From a bacterium (lineage in GTDB: Bacteria; Myxococcota_A; Polyangia; Nannocystales; Nannocystaceae), in NCBI GenBank assembly GCA_024742475.1, contig JANSYI010000008.1, positions 124,001 through 188,000 of the forward strand: a DNA stretch of 64,000 nucleotides, in the 5' to 3' direction. Both the position numbers and the translations under genes were made by a program. The notes under the pieces were generated by a model that ran no database searches, had not been told where the DNA came from, and worked only from the letters and a program-made list of their open reading frames with translations. Below, piece by piece: positions 26,341 to 34,576 of this stretch; positions within the stretch are counted from its first letter, which is position 1; every line of letters begins with the position of its first letter.

Positions 26341-27345
26341 ATGCTCACGTTCGCCTCTCCTGCTGACAAACCCGAAGAGATCGACCTCAACCCTGCCGCC
26401 GCCGTCGAGAAGGTGGACGCGTGGCTGGACGGTTTCGTACGCCTGCTCCCGAACATCGGGGTCGCGATCGTCGTCTTCGCCCTCATCTTCGGCGCGGCCC
26501 TGCTCGTCGCAAAGGTCATTCGCAATCGCGCGGAGGCACGCGACAGGTCGAACCTCGGCGAGGTCCTCTCCGGCTTTGCGAAGTGGGCGATCACCGTCCT
26601 TGGAGCGCTGCTCGCGGCGACGATCGTCGTGCCCTCGCTCAAACCCGGCGACCTCATTGCCGGCCTCGGCGTCAGCTCCGTCGCCATCGGTTTCGCGTTC
26701 AAGGACATCCTGCAGAACTGGCTCGCCGGTCTGCTGATCCTCCTCCGCCAGCCCTTCGAGATCGGCGACCAGATCAAGGTCGGGGACCACGAGGGCACGG
26801 TCGTCAAGATCGAGACCCGAGCGACGCTGATCAAGACCTACGACGGGCAGCGCGTGGTCATCCCCAACAGCGACATCTACACCAGCGCCGTGTTGGTGAA
26901 GACGGCGCACGAGCACCGTCGCAGCCAATACGACGTGGGCATCGGCTACGCCGACGACGTGGAAGAAGCCTGCGAAGTCATCCGCGAAGCCCTCTCCGGC
27001 ATCGAAGGCGTGGCGGCAGACCCTGCGCCCGAAGCACTGCCGTGGGATCTCGCCGCCAGCTGGGTCACCATTCGCGCCCGCTGGTGGACCGAGAGTCCGC
27101 GCGCCGACGTGGTGCACGTGCATGCGCGCGCCATCGAAGCGATCAAGAACGCGCTCGACGACGCCGGGATCGACATGCCGTACGAGACCCGCGTGGAGCT
27201 GCTCCACGATCAAACCGAAGACGCCGATGGCGACCGGGACGCCCAGCGCGAAGGCTGGCCCGCGCCCAAGGACGGCAAGAAACCCAAGCCTCGCTGGAAG
27301 GCGAGAAAAGAAGAAGAGTCGAGCCAGGTCGGATCGGCCGCGTGA
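26341..27345 (+). CDS. small-conductance mechanosensitive channel (MscS family)
   Basis: 334 residues. Releases solutes on osmotic downshock. Three transmembrane segments occupy about 35-130. The pore helix has GLGVSSVAIGFAFKDILQNW followed by the LLILLRQPFEIGDQI and VIPNSDIYTSAV blocks of the beta domain. The C-terminus ends in a charged tail (GKKPKPRWKARKEEE). The gene has a TAGGCT hexamer near 26305 and an AAAGGA ribosome site before ATG, so unlike many neighbours it appears to have a normal leader. It overlaps the next gene as GTGA. Confidence 0.92.
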   Translation: MLTFASPADKPEEIDLNPAAAVEKVDAWLDGFVRLLPNIGVAIVVFALIFGAALLVAKVIRNRAEARDRSNLGEVLSGFAKWAITVLGALLAATIVVPSLKPGDLIAGLGVSSVAIGFAFKDILQNWLAGLLILLRQPFEIGDQIKVGDHEGTVVKIETRATLIKTYDGQRVVIPNSDIYTSAVLVKTAHEHRRSQYDVGIGYADDVEEACEVIREALSGIEGVAADPAPEALPWDLAASWVTIRARWWTESPRADVVHVHARAIEAIKNALDDAGIDMPYETRVELLHDQTEDADGDRDAQREGWPAPKDGKKPKPRWKARKEEESSQVGSAA

Positions 27346-28748
27346 CACGCTCCCGCGCAGCCCACTACTTCGAGCTCCTCAAGGGCAGCTACTGGTTCAT
27401 TCCCAGCGTCATGGCGCTGGGCTCCATTCTGCTCGCAGCCGGGCTCGGACTGCTCGATGCGCACTTCGGCGAGGCGTGGCTCGGCGCCCAAGGGTCGATC
27501 CTCGAGACGACCCCCGGCGGGGCGCGGGCGGTGCTGGGCACCATCGCCGGCTCGATGATCACCGTCGCGGGCGTGATCTTCTCGATGACGATGGTCTCCG
27601 TCTCTTTCGCCGCCGGCCAGTTCGGACCCCGGCTCATCGGCAACTTCATGCGCGACCGGGGCAACCAGATCACCCTCGGCGTCTTCATCGCGACCTTCGT
27701 CTACTGCCTCGTCGTACTTCGCATGGTGCGAAGCGCCGAGTCTGGTGACGCCGACGAGCTCTTCGGCAGCTTCGTCCCGCACAGCGCGGTCGCCTTCGCG
27801 ATGCTCGCGGCGCTCGCCTGCATCGCGGTGCTCATCTACTTCATCCACCACAACCTCGAGACCATCAACGTCGGCAACCTCACCGCCGCAGTCGGCAAGC
27901 GACTCGTCGCGGCCGTCGAAGACATGTTTCCCGAGCGGCTGGGCGAGGGCGGGAACGACCGCGGACTCAGTGCCGAGCTCCTCGAGGCGCGCTTCGAGGG
28001 CGGCACCTCGATCTGCAGCACCGGCGGCGGGTACGTCTTGGCGATCGACGGCGACGGACTCATGCAGCTGGCCCGGACGCACGACACCACCTTCCTCCTC
28101 GAGCGCCGTCCAGGCGACTTCGTGACCTGCGGCTCCCCGGTGATCGGCCTGCTACCGGGGTTCGACCCCGACGACGCACTGGTTGCGTCGCTCCGCAACT
28201 GCTACCGGCTCGGCAAGGAACGGACGGTCGAACAGAACCTCTTGTTTCTCGTCGACCAGCTCGTCGAGATCCTCGGGCGCGCCCTGTCGCCGGGCGTCAA
28301 TGACCCTTTCACCGCGCGAAGCTGCATCAACTGGATGCGATGCGGACTCGAGGAGATGGCCACACGATGCACTCCGAACGCGGGGCGCAGAGACGACGAC
28401 GGCGCCGTACGGATCGTTGCCCGCCCGCTGTCCTTCGAAGACTTCGCGGCCGCGATGTTCGACCAGACCAAGCAGTACGTCGCGGCGGACCGCAACGCCG
28501 CCGTTTCGATGATGCTGATGATTCGCGATGCGCTCGCGCGCGTCGGCGACGACGAGCGTCGTCGCATCCTGCTCGGCCACGCCCGCAAGCTCGCGGCCGC
28601 GGCCGAGGTTTCACTCGAGATCGAGGCCGACCAAGAGGAGGTCGCCTCGATGCTTCGAGCTCTGGAGCACGCGCCTCAGTCCGAGGCGAGCTCGAGCCCC
28701 AGCTTGCTCGCCGGGGCTGCGATGGGCTCGTCGTTGCCCTCCGCGTAG
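27342..28748 (+). CDS. DUF2254 family membrane protein
   Basis: 468 residues. Four hydrophobic segments lie within the first 180 residues, including FSMTMVSVSFAAGQFGPRLI, the marker of DUF2254. A cytoplasmic part follows with FVTCGSPV, LGKERTVEQNLLFL and ALSPGVNDPFTA. Function is unknown. The family is often next to ion channels, as here, and the 4-base overlap with mscS suggests joint expression. Its last 73 bases lie opposite the 3' end of the next gene. Confidence 0.9.
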   Translation: MTRSRAAHYFELLKGSYWFIPSVMALGSILLAAGLGLLDAHFGEAWLGAQGSILETTPGGARAVLGTIAGSMITVAGVIFSMTMVSVSFAAGQFGPRLIGNFMRDRGNQITLGVFIATFVYCLVVLRMVRSAESGDADELFGSFVPHSAVAFAMLAALACIAVLIYFIHHNLETINVGNLTAAVGKRLVAAVEDMFPERLGEGGNDRGLSAELLEARFEGGTSICSTGGGYVLAIDGDGLMQLARTHDTTFLLERRPGDFVTCGSPVIGLLPGFDPDDALVASLRNCYRLGKERTVEQNLLFLVDQLVEILGRALSPGVNDPFTARSCINWMRCGLEEMATRCTPNAGRRDDDGAVRIVARPLSFEDFAAAMFDQTKQYVAADRNAAVSMMLMIRDALARVGDDERRRILLGHARKLAAAAEVSLEIEADQEEVASMLRALEHAPQSEASSSPSLLAGAAMGSSLPSA

Positions 28749-29002
28749 ACCCACGCCAGATCCTGCTCGTCGTCCACTGCGACGAACCCACTCGCGGGGC
28801 TGTTCTTGTCACGCCCCGTGAAGCACAGCGCGACGACCACCTGGCCGTCTTCGAGCTCTTCCATCGGGTGGTACGACTCGACGGTCGGCAAGATCGAGTC
28901 TTCGTCGTACTCGCCGTCGGCAGGCACGTACACGGTCGTGTGCGCCTGCTCGATCGAGATGAACTTTCCAGCGAACTCCTTGAACGTTTCGGTCGGGGTC
29001 AT
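28676..29002 (-). CDS. small acidic protein, unrecognised
   Basis: 108 residues, acidic, no signal or membrane segment. It contains ALCFTGRDKNSPASGFVAV and reads like a small beta sandwich. The last 24 codons overlap the 3' end of the DUF2254 gene on the other strand, so one of the two may end earlier in relatives. ATG 29002 has no clear promoter hexamer. Confidence 0.65.
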   Translation of the reverse strand: MTPTETFKEFAGKFISIEQAHTTVYVPADGEYDEDSILPTVESYHPMEELEDGQVVVALCFTGRDKNSPASGFVAVDDEQDLAWVYAEGNDEPIAAPASKLGLELASD

Positions 29003-29046
29003 GTGGGTGCTGCACGGAATTTCGCACGATTCGCCTTAGCAGCCCA

Positions 29047-29607
29047 CTAGCCGCGAAGGAACGCGAGCAGCCCCTCGCGCACCTGCTGTCGGCTCTTCCA
29101 TCGGTCGCCGCGCACCGAGTCGCCCGAGGGCGAACCGTCGCCCGCGAGGCGGTAGTACACGGGGATGACCGGCGCGTCGAAGCCGAGCGCGTCGAGGTCT
29201 TCGCCCCAGTCGTCGCTGTTGACGCGGAGCACGACGACGCCATCGAGCTCGGCCTTGAACCCGTCTTCGGCCAGCAGCGCCTTGGCGCGCTTGCACGGCG
29301 GACACCACGGCGCGCCCATCTCGAGCACGACGCGCTGCCCCTTCTTGGCACCGCGCTGGGCGTGCAGCCGAAGCTGCGGCTTCAGCGGACCGCCCGAGGG
29401 CGAGACGTCGACCACCGCCAACGGGGTGCGCTCGGGAGCAGGCTCTGGGGGCGAGACATCCGGTTGCACCTGCGCTGCCTCCTGCACGCGCGGCGGAGGG
29501 GCGGGAGCAGCCTCGGCGACGGGATCGGACTCGGCGGGCTCGGGGGTTTGCGACTGCGACACATCGCAGCCGACCACCATGCACAGGCTCACGATGACTC
29601 GCTTCAT
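29047..29607 (-). CDS. thioredoxin-like lipoprotein
   Basis: 186 residues. Signal ends VVGC (Cys about 13), then a Pro/Glu/Ala linker (15-75). The thioredoxin fold follows with the redox site WCPPC in EMGAPWCPPCKRAK (about residue 100) and a cis-Pro in FDAPVIPVYY. It would act in the periplasm as a thiol oxidoreductase. ATG 29607 overlaps the stop of the cytochrome gene as ATGA. Because c-type cytochromes need reduced CxxCH cysteines, a role in heme attachment is plausible but not shown. Confidence 0.85.
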   Translation of the reverse strand: MKRVIVSLCMVVGCDVSQSQTPEPAESDPVAEAAPAPPPRVQEAAQVQPDVSPPEPAPERTPLAVVDVSPSGGPLKPQLRLHAQRGAKKGQRVVLEMGAPWCPPCKRAKALLAEDGFKAELDGVVVLRVNSDDWGEDLDALGFDAPVIPVYYRLAGDGSPSGDSVRGDRWKSRQQVREGLLAFLRG

Positions 29608-30851
29608 TGCTTCTTCCGTCCTTGTTCGATCCACGTCTGCAGCAGCACGATGTCATCCATCGGTATCGGCGGAAGACCCAGGGGCATCCCGCGAACGCCC
29701 TCGACGGGGCGCCCGGCCACCTCCGAGTGCCGCGCGAGCAGGTGGGCGACGATGCGTGGCTTGCCGCCCACCTCCTTGAAGACGCTGCGTCGCTTGCCGT
29801 CGTCGTCGAGGCTGCCCGAGCGCAGCCCCTCGTAGGTCGACAGGTCGAGCGCTCGCTTGGTGAACCCGAAGCCGCCATCGTAGCCGGGCCCGCCGTCGCC
29901 GATGACCACGTCGGGGTCGGAGTGGCAGTGCCGGCAGATCTTGCCAAAGATGCGATCGTAGACCTCGGCGTAGGTCACGGGTCGCTCGAGCGAGGCCGGC
30001 AGCTCGGGCACCTCACCGAGCGCGACCGGCTCGAGCTCTGCGGAGGTCAGATACGCTGCGATGTCCGCCGCCTCGGCCTCCGTCACGCCCAGTTCGGGCA
30101 TCGACGCGTCCGCCTTGACCGCCTTGGGATCCACGATCCACTGGACCAGCGAAGCAGGACGCATGCGGTCCCGGGCCCAACGAAGGTCGGGCGCCATCTT
30201 CTGCCCTCGTGCCAGCACGTCGGCTGCGAGCGGCTCCTCGGTGGGCAAGGCCGAAATCGCCGGCACCCCGGTCATCCGATGGCACGACATGCAGCCCTTC
30301 TCGGACAACAGCGCCCTGCCCCGCTGTGCATCCCCGAGCGTGGGTCGCTCTGGCTCGGCGGAGGGCACGAGGAACGCGGCGATCGCCTCGGCATCGGCGT
30401 CGGGCATGTCGAAGCGCGGCATGCTCGCGAGCAGATTGGGTCGAACGTCATGGGCAGCGGGCAGGAACGAAGCCACCCACGCCCGCGAGAGGCGATCGGT
30501 GCCCGACAGACTGGGGACCTCGTCGAGCGAGTGCAGCCGTCCTTGCCAATGCGACAGCTCTTCCTCGGTGGCCTCGAAGTCGCCAGCGAGGATCTTCTGG
30601 TGACAGCCCGCGCAGTCATAGTCGAGCTCGGGAGGCTCGACCCCATCGATGTCGTGGCAGCGGTTGCACTGGTACTTCGAGACCAGCGCCTGACCGTGCT
30701 CGACCTGCCCGGCCTCGGCGGCGGGCTCCGGTGGTGCGGTGGGCGTGGTGGAGACCTCGGCATCCACCACGGCCTCCGTGCTGAGGACGGCCTGAGGCTC
30801 AGACTCACACGCCGCGACCAGCAGCCCCACGATCGCCCACCGCGTCTTCAT
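29604..30851 (-). CDS. lipoprotein with four c-type heme sites
   Basis: 415 residues. Signal ends LLVAAC. Four CxxCH motifs are visible: CNRCH and CAGCH close together near residues 62-82, CMSCH near 190 and CRHCH near 310. Cytochrome c folds with later Met ligands (MPRFDM, MPELG, MPLGLPP) surround three of them. It should move electrons across the envelope. The start ATG 30851 overlaps the upstream stop by one base (TGATG). It is the middle gene of a three-gene operon. Confidence 0.9.
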   Translation of the reverse strand: MKTRWAIVGLLVAACESEPQAVLSTEAVVDAEVSTTPTAPPEPAAEAGQVEHGQALVSKYQCNRCHDIDGVEPPELDYDCAGCHQKILAGDFEATEEELSHWQGRLHSLDEVPSLSGTDRLSRAWVASFLPAAHDVRPNLLASMPRFDMPDADAEAIAAFLVPSAEPERPTLGDAQRGRALLSEKGCMSCHRMTGVPAISALPTEEPLAADVLARGQKMAPDLRWARDRMRPASLVQWIVDPKAVKADASMPELGVTEAEAADIAAYLTSAELEPVALGEVPELPASLERPVTYAEVYDRIFGKICRHCHSDPDVVIGDGGPGYDGGFGFTKRALDLSTYEGLRSGSLDDDGKRRSVFKEVGGKPRIVAHLLARHSEVAGRPVEGVRGMPLGLPPIPMDDIVLLQTWIEQGRKKQ

Positions 30852-31492
30852 CAAGCCACCGAGCAGATGTCGTCGCCTTCACCGAGATCACGGCACCGCT
30901 GCAGCGACAGGTCCGAACCGGACGCGTCACCGAGGCGCTGCTGCGTGCGAGCCAAGAGCGCGTAGCCGCGCGCCGTGGGCATGAGGTCGTCATTGGCGAG
31001 CTGGGTGAGAATGTCGCGCGCCTGCGCGTCGCCTCCCACATGGTGGGACAGCGCCTCGGCGTAGTAGGTGCGCAGCAGCAGGTTGTCCGGTTCGGCTGCG
31101 GCTTGCACTTCGAGCACCGCGGTCGCCCAGGCGAGGTTGAGCGCCTTGTCCTGCGCGGTCTTGCCGCGCATGCCCCGACCCAGATCCATTGCGCCATCGG
31201 CCCGCACCGTTGCCAGCGCGATGGTCCGCTGGGCTCGGTTGAACAACGCCTTGCCCGAGTCGGGCGAGCCGGTCGCCGCGGTGAAGCTCTTGAAACGCCG
31301 TTTTGCTGCCTTGACCGCCCGCTTGCCCTCTCCTTTGGCGAGCAGGTGCTCGGCTCGGTTGACGTCTTGAAGCTTGTGGTCGACCGCCTGCACGCGGCGT
31401 CGCTTCATTCGCATGCACGCGTCGGCGTCGGCGGGCACGCTCGAGCCCACGGCGGCCAGTAGGGTGACGGCTACAGCAGCTTTCCATCTCAT
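30851..31492 (-). CDS. periplasmic TPR-like protein, first gene of a redox operon
   Basis: 213 residues. A signal peptide (1-25, ending ADADA) precedes a basic helical region (KAAKRRFKSF) and then TPR-like helix pairs (ALNLAWATAVLEVQAAAEPD; YYAEALSHHVGGD; GYALLARTQQRLGDASGS). TPRs bind other proteins, so it may hold the heme lipoprotein complex together. GGAGG lies 9 bases before ATG 31492, so this operon has a normal ribosome site. The longer frame to 31645 lacks signal-peptide logic. Confidence 0.8.
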   Translation of the reverse strand: MRWKAAVAVTLLAAVGSSVPADADACMRMKRRRVQAVDHKLQDVNRAEHLLAKGEGKRAVKAAKRRFKSFTAATGSPDSGKALFNRAQRTIALATVRADGAMDLGRGMRGKTAQDKALNLAWATAVLEVQAAAEPDNLLLRTYYAEALSHHVGGDAQARDILTQLANDDLMPTARGYALLARTQQRLGDASGSDLSLQRCRDLGEGDDICSVA

Positions 31493-31620
31493 CGTCGTCG
31501 GTACCTCCGGAGCCAAGACACGCGTGAGCCCCCGAAAGGATTTCGCGATTTTGCAGAAACCTTTGACCCACACGGGTGTCCGGGGTCGACCTCTCCTGGC
31601 GGCCTCGAACGGCGGAGGGG

Positions 31621-31792
31621 TTGACACGGTTTTCGGACGATCCAAACTTTTCGTCGCTCGGAAATCCGAGCAGCGCTCGCCGCGACGCCTAAAAGCAACG
31701 GATCACCAGCGGGCAACAGCGGGGACGTCCCGGTTGAAGGACAGGGGCCGGGAGAGTGCGCAACCTGTCCGTCCAACACAGAACGAAAGGAG
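31621..31792 (+). promoter_or_regulatory. possible promoter and structured leader for the small secreted protein
   Basis: The 308 bases between the two divergent genes hold TTGACA (31621-31626), a poor -10 candidate AAACTT 17 bases on, a hairpin GCTCGG-AAAT-CCGAGC (31656-31671), a second stem GGACAGG/CCTGTCC (31739-31745 with 31764-31770) and a strong ribosome site GAAAGGAG (31785-31792), eight bases before ATG 31801. A long folded leader is unusual in this window. Confidence 0.4.
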
Positions 31793-31800
31793 CAGAATCG

Positions 31801-32103
31801 ATGTTCAAAACCATCCTGTTACTTGCAACAGCCCTCGTAGCAACCCCATCTGGGGAGCGCCCCGATACGACTGACGCGACGGCAACGCGGTCGGTCGAGT
31901 TTCTCGGGCTGCGCTTCTGTGCTGGGCCGAGCGCCCAAGAAGACTGCGACGTGCACGTGTTCTCCGACGCCCAAACGCAACCGTCCGCCAACGCCTCGGG
32001 CGAGCGAGCCCCCGTCATGTTCTCGGTGATGGGAACGAAGCTCTGCCTGGGAGACGTCCCCACGCCCGCAGCGTGCGACGTCCGTCTGGGAGGGACTGCA
32101 TGA
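31801..32103 (+). CDS. small secreted protein
   Basis: 100 residues. Signal peptide MFKTILLLATALVA (cleavage near ATPSG). The mature part has four Cys in two pairs (LRFCAGPSAQEDCDVHVF and KLCLGDVPTPAACDVRL), which read as an internal repeat: F/K-C-G-P-A-CDV. Both halves could form one disulphide each. Function is unknown. It overlaps the next small frame as ATGA. Confidence 0.7.
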   Translation: MFKTILLLATALVATPSGERPDTTDATATRSVEFLGLRFCAGPSAQEDCDVHVFSDAQTQPSANASGERAPVMFSVMGTKLCLGDVPTPAACDVRLGGTA

Positions 32104-32240
32104 CGGGACGGGAAGAGTGGACTGCACGACAACTCGACGACGAGCGCAGGATCTTCGAGGCCGTGCGCCTCAAGCATCCCAACCGCCGCCGCTCCAAGTC
32201 TGACGGTGCCTGGCGCCGGACGCTGGACGACTACAGGTAG
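32100..32240 (+). CDS. 46-residue basic microprotein
   Basis: Begins MTGREEWTARQLDDERRIFE and ends WRRTLDDYR. Strongly charged, with no signal peptide. ATG 32100 overlaps the stop of the secreted protein (ATGA), the same coupling used by real operons here. It ends just before a strong hairpin. Whether it is made is unknown. Confidence 0.5.
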   Translation: MTGREEWTARQLDDERRIFEAVRLKHPNRRRSKSDGAWRRTLDDYR

Positions 32241-32256
32241 CCGCGGCTGCGCTCCC

Positions 32257-32289
32257 CGCCCTGCACTGCGCTGTGGCCCGTGCAGGGCG
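32257..32289. terminator. strong bidirectional terminator hairpin
   Basis: CGCCCTGCAC (32257-32266) and GTGCAGGGCG (32280-32289) form a perfect 10-base GC-rich stem with a 13-base loop, between the ends of convergent genes. Confidence 0.7.
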
Positions 32290-32316
32290 ACTCCTTCGGT
32301 TCGCGCGAGGGCGGCG

Positions 32317-32967
32317 TCACTGCTTGACGAAGCGCCCGATTACGTCTTCGAGCGCCTGCACGCTGGTGTTGCCACGCCGCAGCAGCCTTGGCCACTCGCC
32401 CGTGCAGTCGAGGATCGTCGAGGGCACCTTGCCGGGGCATGCACCGCCATCGAGGATGAAGTCGGGCGCGTCGGTTCCGCTGCCGGGCGCACCCAACCGT
32501 GCCACGACCTCTTGCGCCGTTGCGGCCGGCGCGTCGCCAAAACGGTTGGCCGAGGGCGCCGCGATGCCCATCGCGTCGCCGTCTCCCTCGTTGAGCTTCT
32601 GCATGAGCAGCATCGCCAGGCGGTGGTTGGGCATGCGCAGGCTGACGGTGTCGCGATCACCGGTGACGTACAGCGGGACGGACTCGCGCCGCCGAAGCAC
32701 CAACGTGAGCGCGCCCGGCCAGAACGCCTCGGCCAACTGATGCGCGTAGTCGGGCACGTCCTGGGCGAACGCTGCGATCGATGCGCGCTCGTGCACGTGC
32801 ACGATGAGCGCCCTGGACCGCGGACGATTCTTCATCGCGTAGATGCGATCGACCGACGTCTTGTTGTTCGGCAAGGCGCCGATGCCGTAGACGGTGTCGG
32901 TCGGAAACGCGACCACACCACCGCCGAGCAACACCTCGACGGCCCGTTCGACCTGGGCATCGGCCAT
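32317..32967 (-). CDS. tsaC: L-threonylcarbamoyladenylate synthase (TsaC/Sua5/YrdC family)
   Basis: 216 residues. Makes threonylcarbamoyl-AMP for the t6A37 base of tRNAs. It shows the YrdC core: FPTDTVYGIGA, the KNRPRSRALIVHV block, FWPGALTLVL, SLRMPNH, and a PSANRFGDAPA loop that binds nucleotide. The length fits the short TsaC form without the Sua5 domain. TACGAT ends eight bases before ATG 32967. It is divergent from the oxidoreductase gene. Confidence 0.92.
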   Translation of the reverse strand: MADAQVERAVEVLLGGGVVAFPTDTVYGIGALPNNKTSVDRIYAMKNRPRSRALIVHVHERASIAAFAQDVPDYAHQLAEAFWPGALTLVLRRRESVPLYVTGDRDTVSLRMPNHRLAMLLMQKLNEGDGDAMGIAAPSANRFGDAPAATAQEVVARLGAPGSGTDAPDFILDGGACPGKVPSTILDCTGEWPRLLRRGNTSVQALEDVIGRFVKQ

Positions 32968-32975
32968 CGAAGAGC

Positions 32976-32981
32976 ATCGTA
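32976..32981 (-). promoter_or_regulatory. -10-like TACGAT, leaderless start of tsaC
   Basis: Eight bases before ATG 32967. It sets the start; an upstream frame to 33168 would run through the divergent gene. Confidence 0.5.
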
Positions 32982-33010
32982 CCAGACGCGACAGGTGGGC
33001 CATCGTGGGG

Positions 33011-33016
33011 TAGCTT
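33011..33016 (+). promoter_or_regulatory. -10-like TAGCTT, leaderless start
   Basis: Six bases before GTG 33023. Confidence 0.5.
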
Positions 33017-33022
33017 CCGCCC

Positions 33023-34576
33023 GTGTCAGATCCCGACGCGGTCGTCATCGGCTCCGGACCCAACGGCCTCGTCGCGGCCTGCGTCTTGGCGCAAGCTGGC
33101 GTGAATACACTGCTTCTCGAGGCGAACCCCCACCGCTTCGGTGGCGCCGTCGGCTCGGTCGAGTCCACGCTCCCCGGCTACGTTCACGACGTCGGTGCCG
33201 CGTTCTTCCCGTGGGGCTCGCTCAGCCCCGCCTTTGGCCAGCTGAAGCTCGAAGATCACGGGCTGAAGTGGTGCGCGTCCGAGTTCGAGAGCGCCCACCC
33301 TGCACCCGACGGCACCGTCGCCTGCATCAGCCGGGACCTCGACCAGACGGCCAAGATGTTCGGCAGCCCGAAAGACGGCGACAAGTTTCGCGCGGTCGCC
33401 CAGCACTACCAGAGCATCGAGCCCCACCTGCTCGGCGTGTTGATGCGGACATTCCCCGCGGTCGGGCCAGCGCTGCGCCTCTTTCCGTTTCAGCTGATGC
33501 GGATCGGCACCATCTTCGGCTCGAAGGGACGATGGGTCGCGCAGCGGTGGTTCGAATCCGAAGCCGCGCGGCGCGTGTTGCCCGGGCTCGCGCTGCACGT
33601 GGACGTGGGTCCCGACGACTGGTTCGGCGCAGCCCTGGGATACATGCTCGCGATGACCGCGACCACGGGCGGATACGTCGTGCCCGAAGGCGGCGCGCAG
33701 AGCCTCGCCGACGCGCTCATCCGATGCTTCGAGTCGCATGGCGGGCACGCCCGGCTGGGTGCACGCGTCGACGAGGTCATCGTGCGCGACGGTGTGGCCA
33801 AGGGCGTGAAGCTCGGCGACGGCGAGGAGATCCCCGCTCGCATGGTGCTCGCCGACACCGACGTCGTCGCGCTGCTCCGCTCCATGGTCGACCCGCAGTG
33901 GGTGCCCAAGCGCGTGCTCGACTTCTGCCGCGACTACCCGCGCGGATGGGGCGCGTTCAAGGTCGACTGGGCCCTCAACGCGCCCGTCCCATGGGCCAGC
34001 GACGAGGCTCGACGCGCGGCGGTGGTCCACGCCGGGGACAGCCTCGACGACCTCTCGGCGTTCACGGCCCAGGTCCGACGCGGCGAGCTTCCCGACAACC
34101 CCTACCTCGTGTTGGGCCAGCAGAGCCTGGTCGATCCGACGCGAGCGCCCGAGGGTGGCCACACGCTGTGGACCTACTCGCGCGTGCCACCCAAGTTGGA
34201 CGGCGGCTGGGCGGCGCATGCCGAAGCGTTTGCCGACCGCGTCGAGGCCCGCATCGAGGGGCTCGCGCCCGGCTTTCGCAGCACGATTCGCGAGCGCGCC
34301 ATCGTCACGCCGCCCGATCTCGAAGCGATGGACGCGAACCTGGTCGGCGGCGACCTGGGGGGAGGGTCGAACGCCTGGAATCGCCAGCTGCTCTTCCGGC
34401 CGGTCTTCCCGTACTTCCGCTACAAGATGCCCGTGGACGGCCTGTATCTGTGTTCGAGCTACGCGCACCCCGGCGCGGGCGTGCACGGCATGTGTGGCTT
34501 CAACGCCGCGCACATGGCCTTGGGCACCCAAAAGGCCCTCGGCTCCGGCGAGCTGAAGGCGTTGACTAAAGCGTGA
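33023..34576 (+). CDS. CrtI-like FAD-dependent oxidoreductase
   Basis: 517 residues. The N-terminal dinucleotide-binding motif VVIGSGPNGLVAACVLAQAG binds FAD, and LLLEANPHRFGGAVGSVE completes it. Near the end is the second flavin contact region (GLYLCSSYAHPGAGVHGMCG), as in phytoene desaturases and their PYROXD2-like relatives. The substrate is unknown. No other carotenoid gene is nearby, so a carotenoid role is not supported. The C-terminus overlaps the opposing FHA gene by 11 bases. Confidence 0.9.
   Translation: MSDPDAVVIGSGPNGLVAACVLAQAGVNTLLLEANPHRFGGAVGSVESTLPGYVHDVGAAFFPWGSLSPAFGQLKLEDHGLKWCASEFESAHPAPDGTVACISRDLDQTAKMFGSPKDGDKFRAVAQHYQSIEPHLLGVLMRTFPAVGPALRLFPFQLMRIGTIFGSKGRWVAQRWFESEAARRVLPGLALHVDVGPDDWFGAALGYMLAMTATTGGYVVPEGGAQSLADALIRCFESHGGHARLGARVDEVIVRDGVAKGVKLGDGEEIPARMVLADTDVVALLRSMVDPQWVPKRVLDFCRDYPRGWGAFKVDWALNAPVPWASDEARRAAVVHAGDSLDDLSAFTAQVRRGELPDNPYLVLGQQSLVDPTRAPEGGHTLWTYSRVPPKLDGGWAAHAEAFADRVEARIEGLAPGFRSTIRERAIVTPPDLEAMDANLVGGDLGGGSNAWNRQLLFRPVFPYFRYKMPVDGLYLCSSYAHPGAGVHGMCGFNAAHMALGTQKALGSGELKALTKA

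Noticed and set aside
33023..34576. Carotenoid biosynthesis locus
   Set aside because: Only one CrtI-like gene is present, closest to PYROXD2-like proteins, with no phytoene synthase or cyclase nearby.
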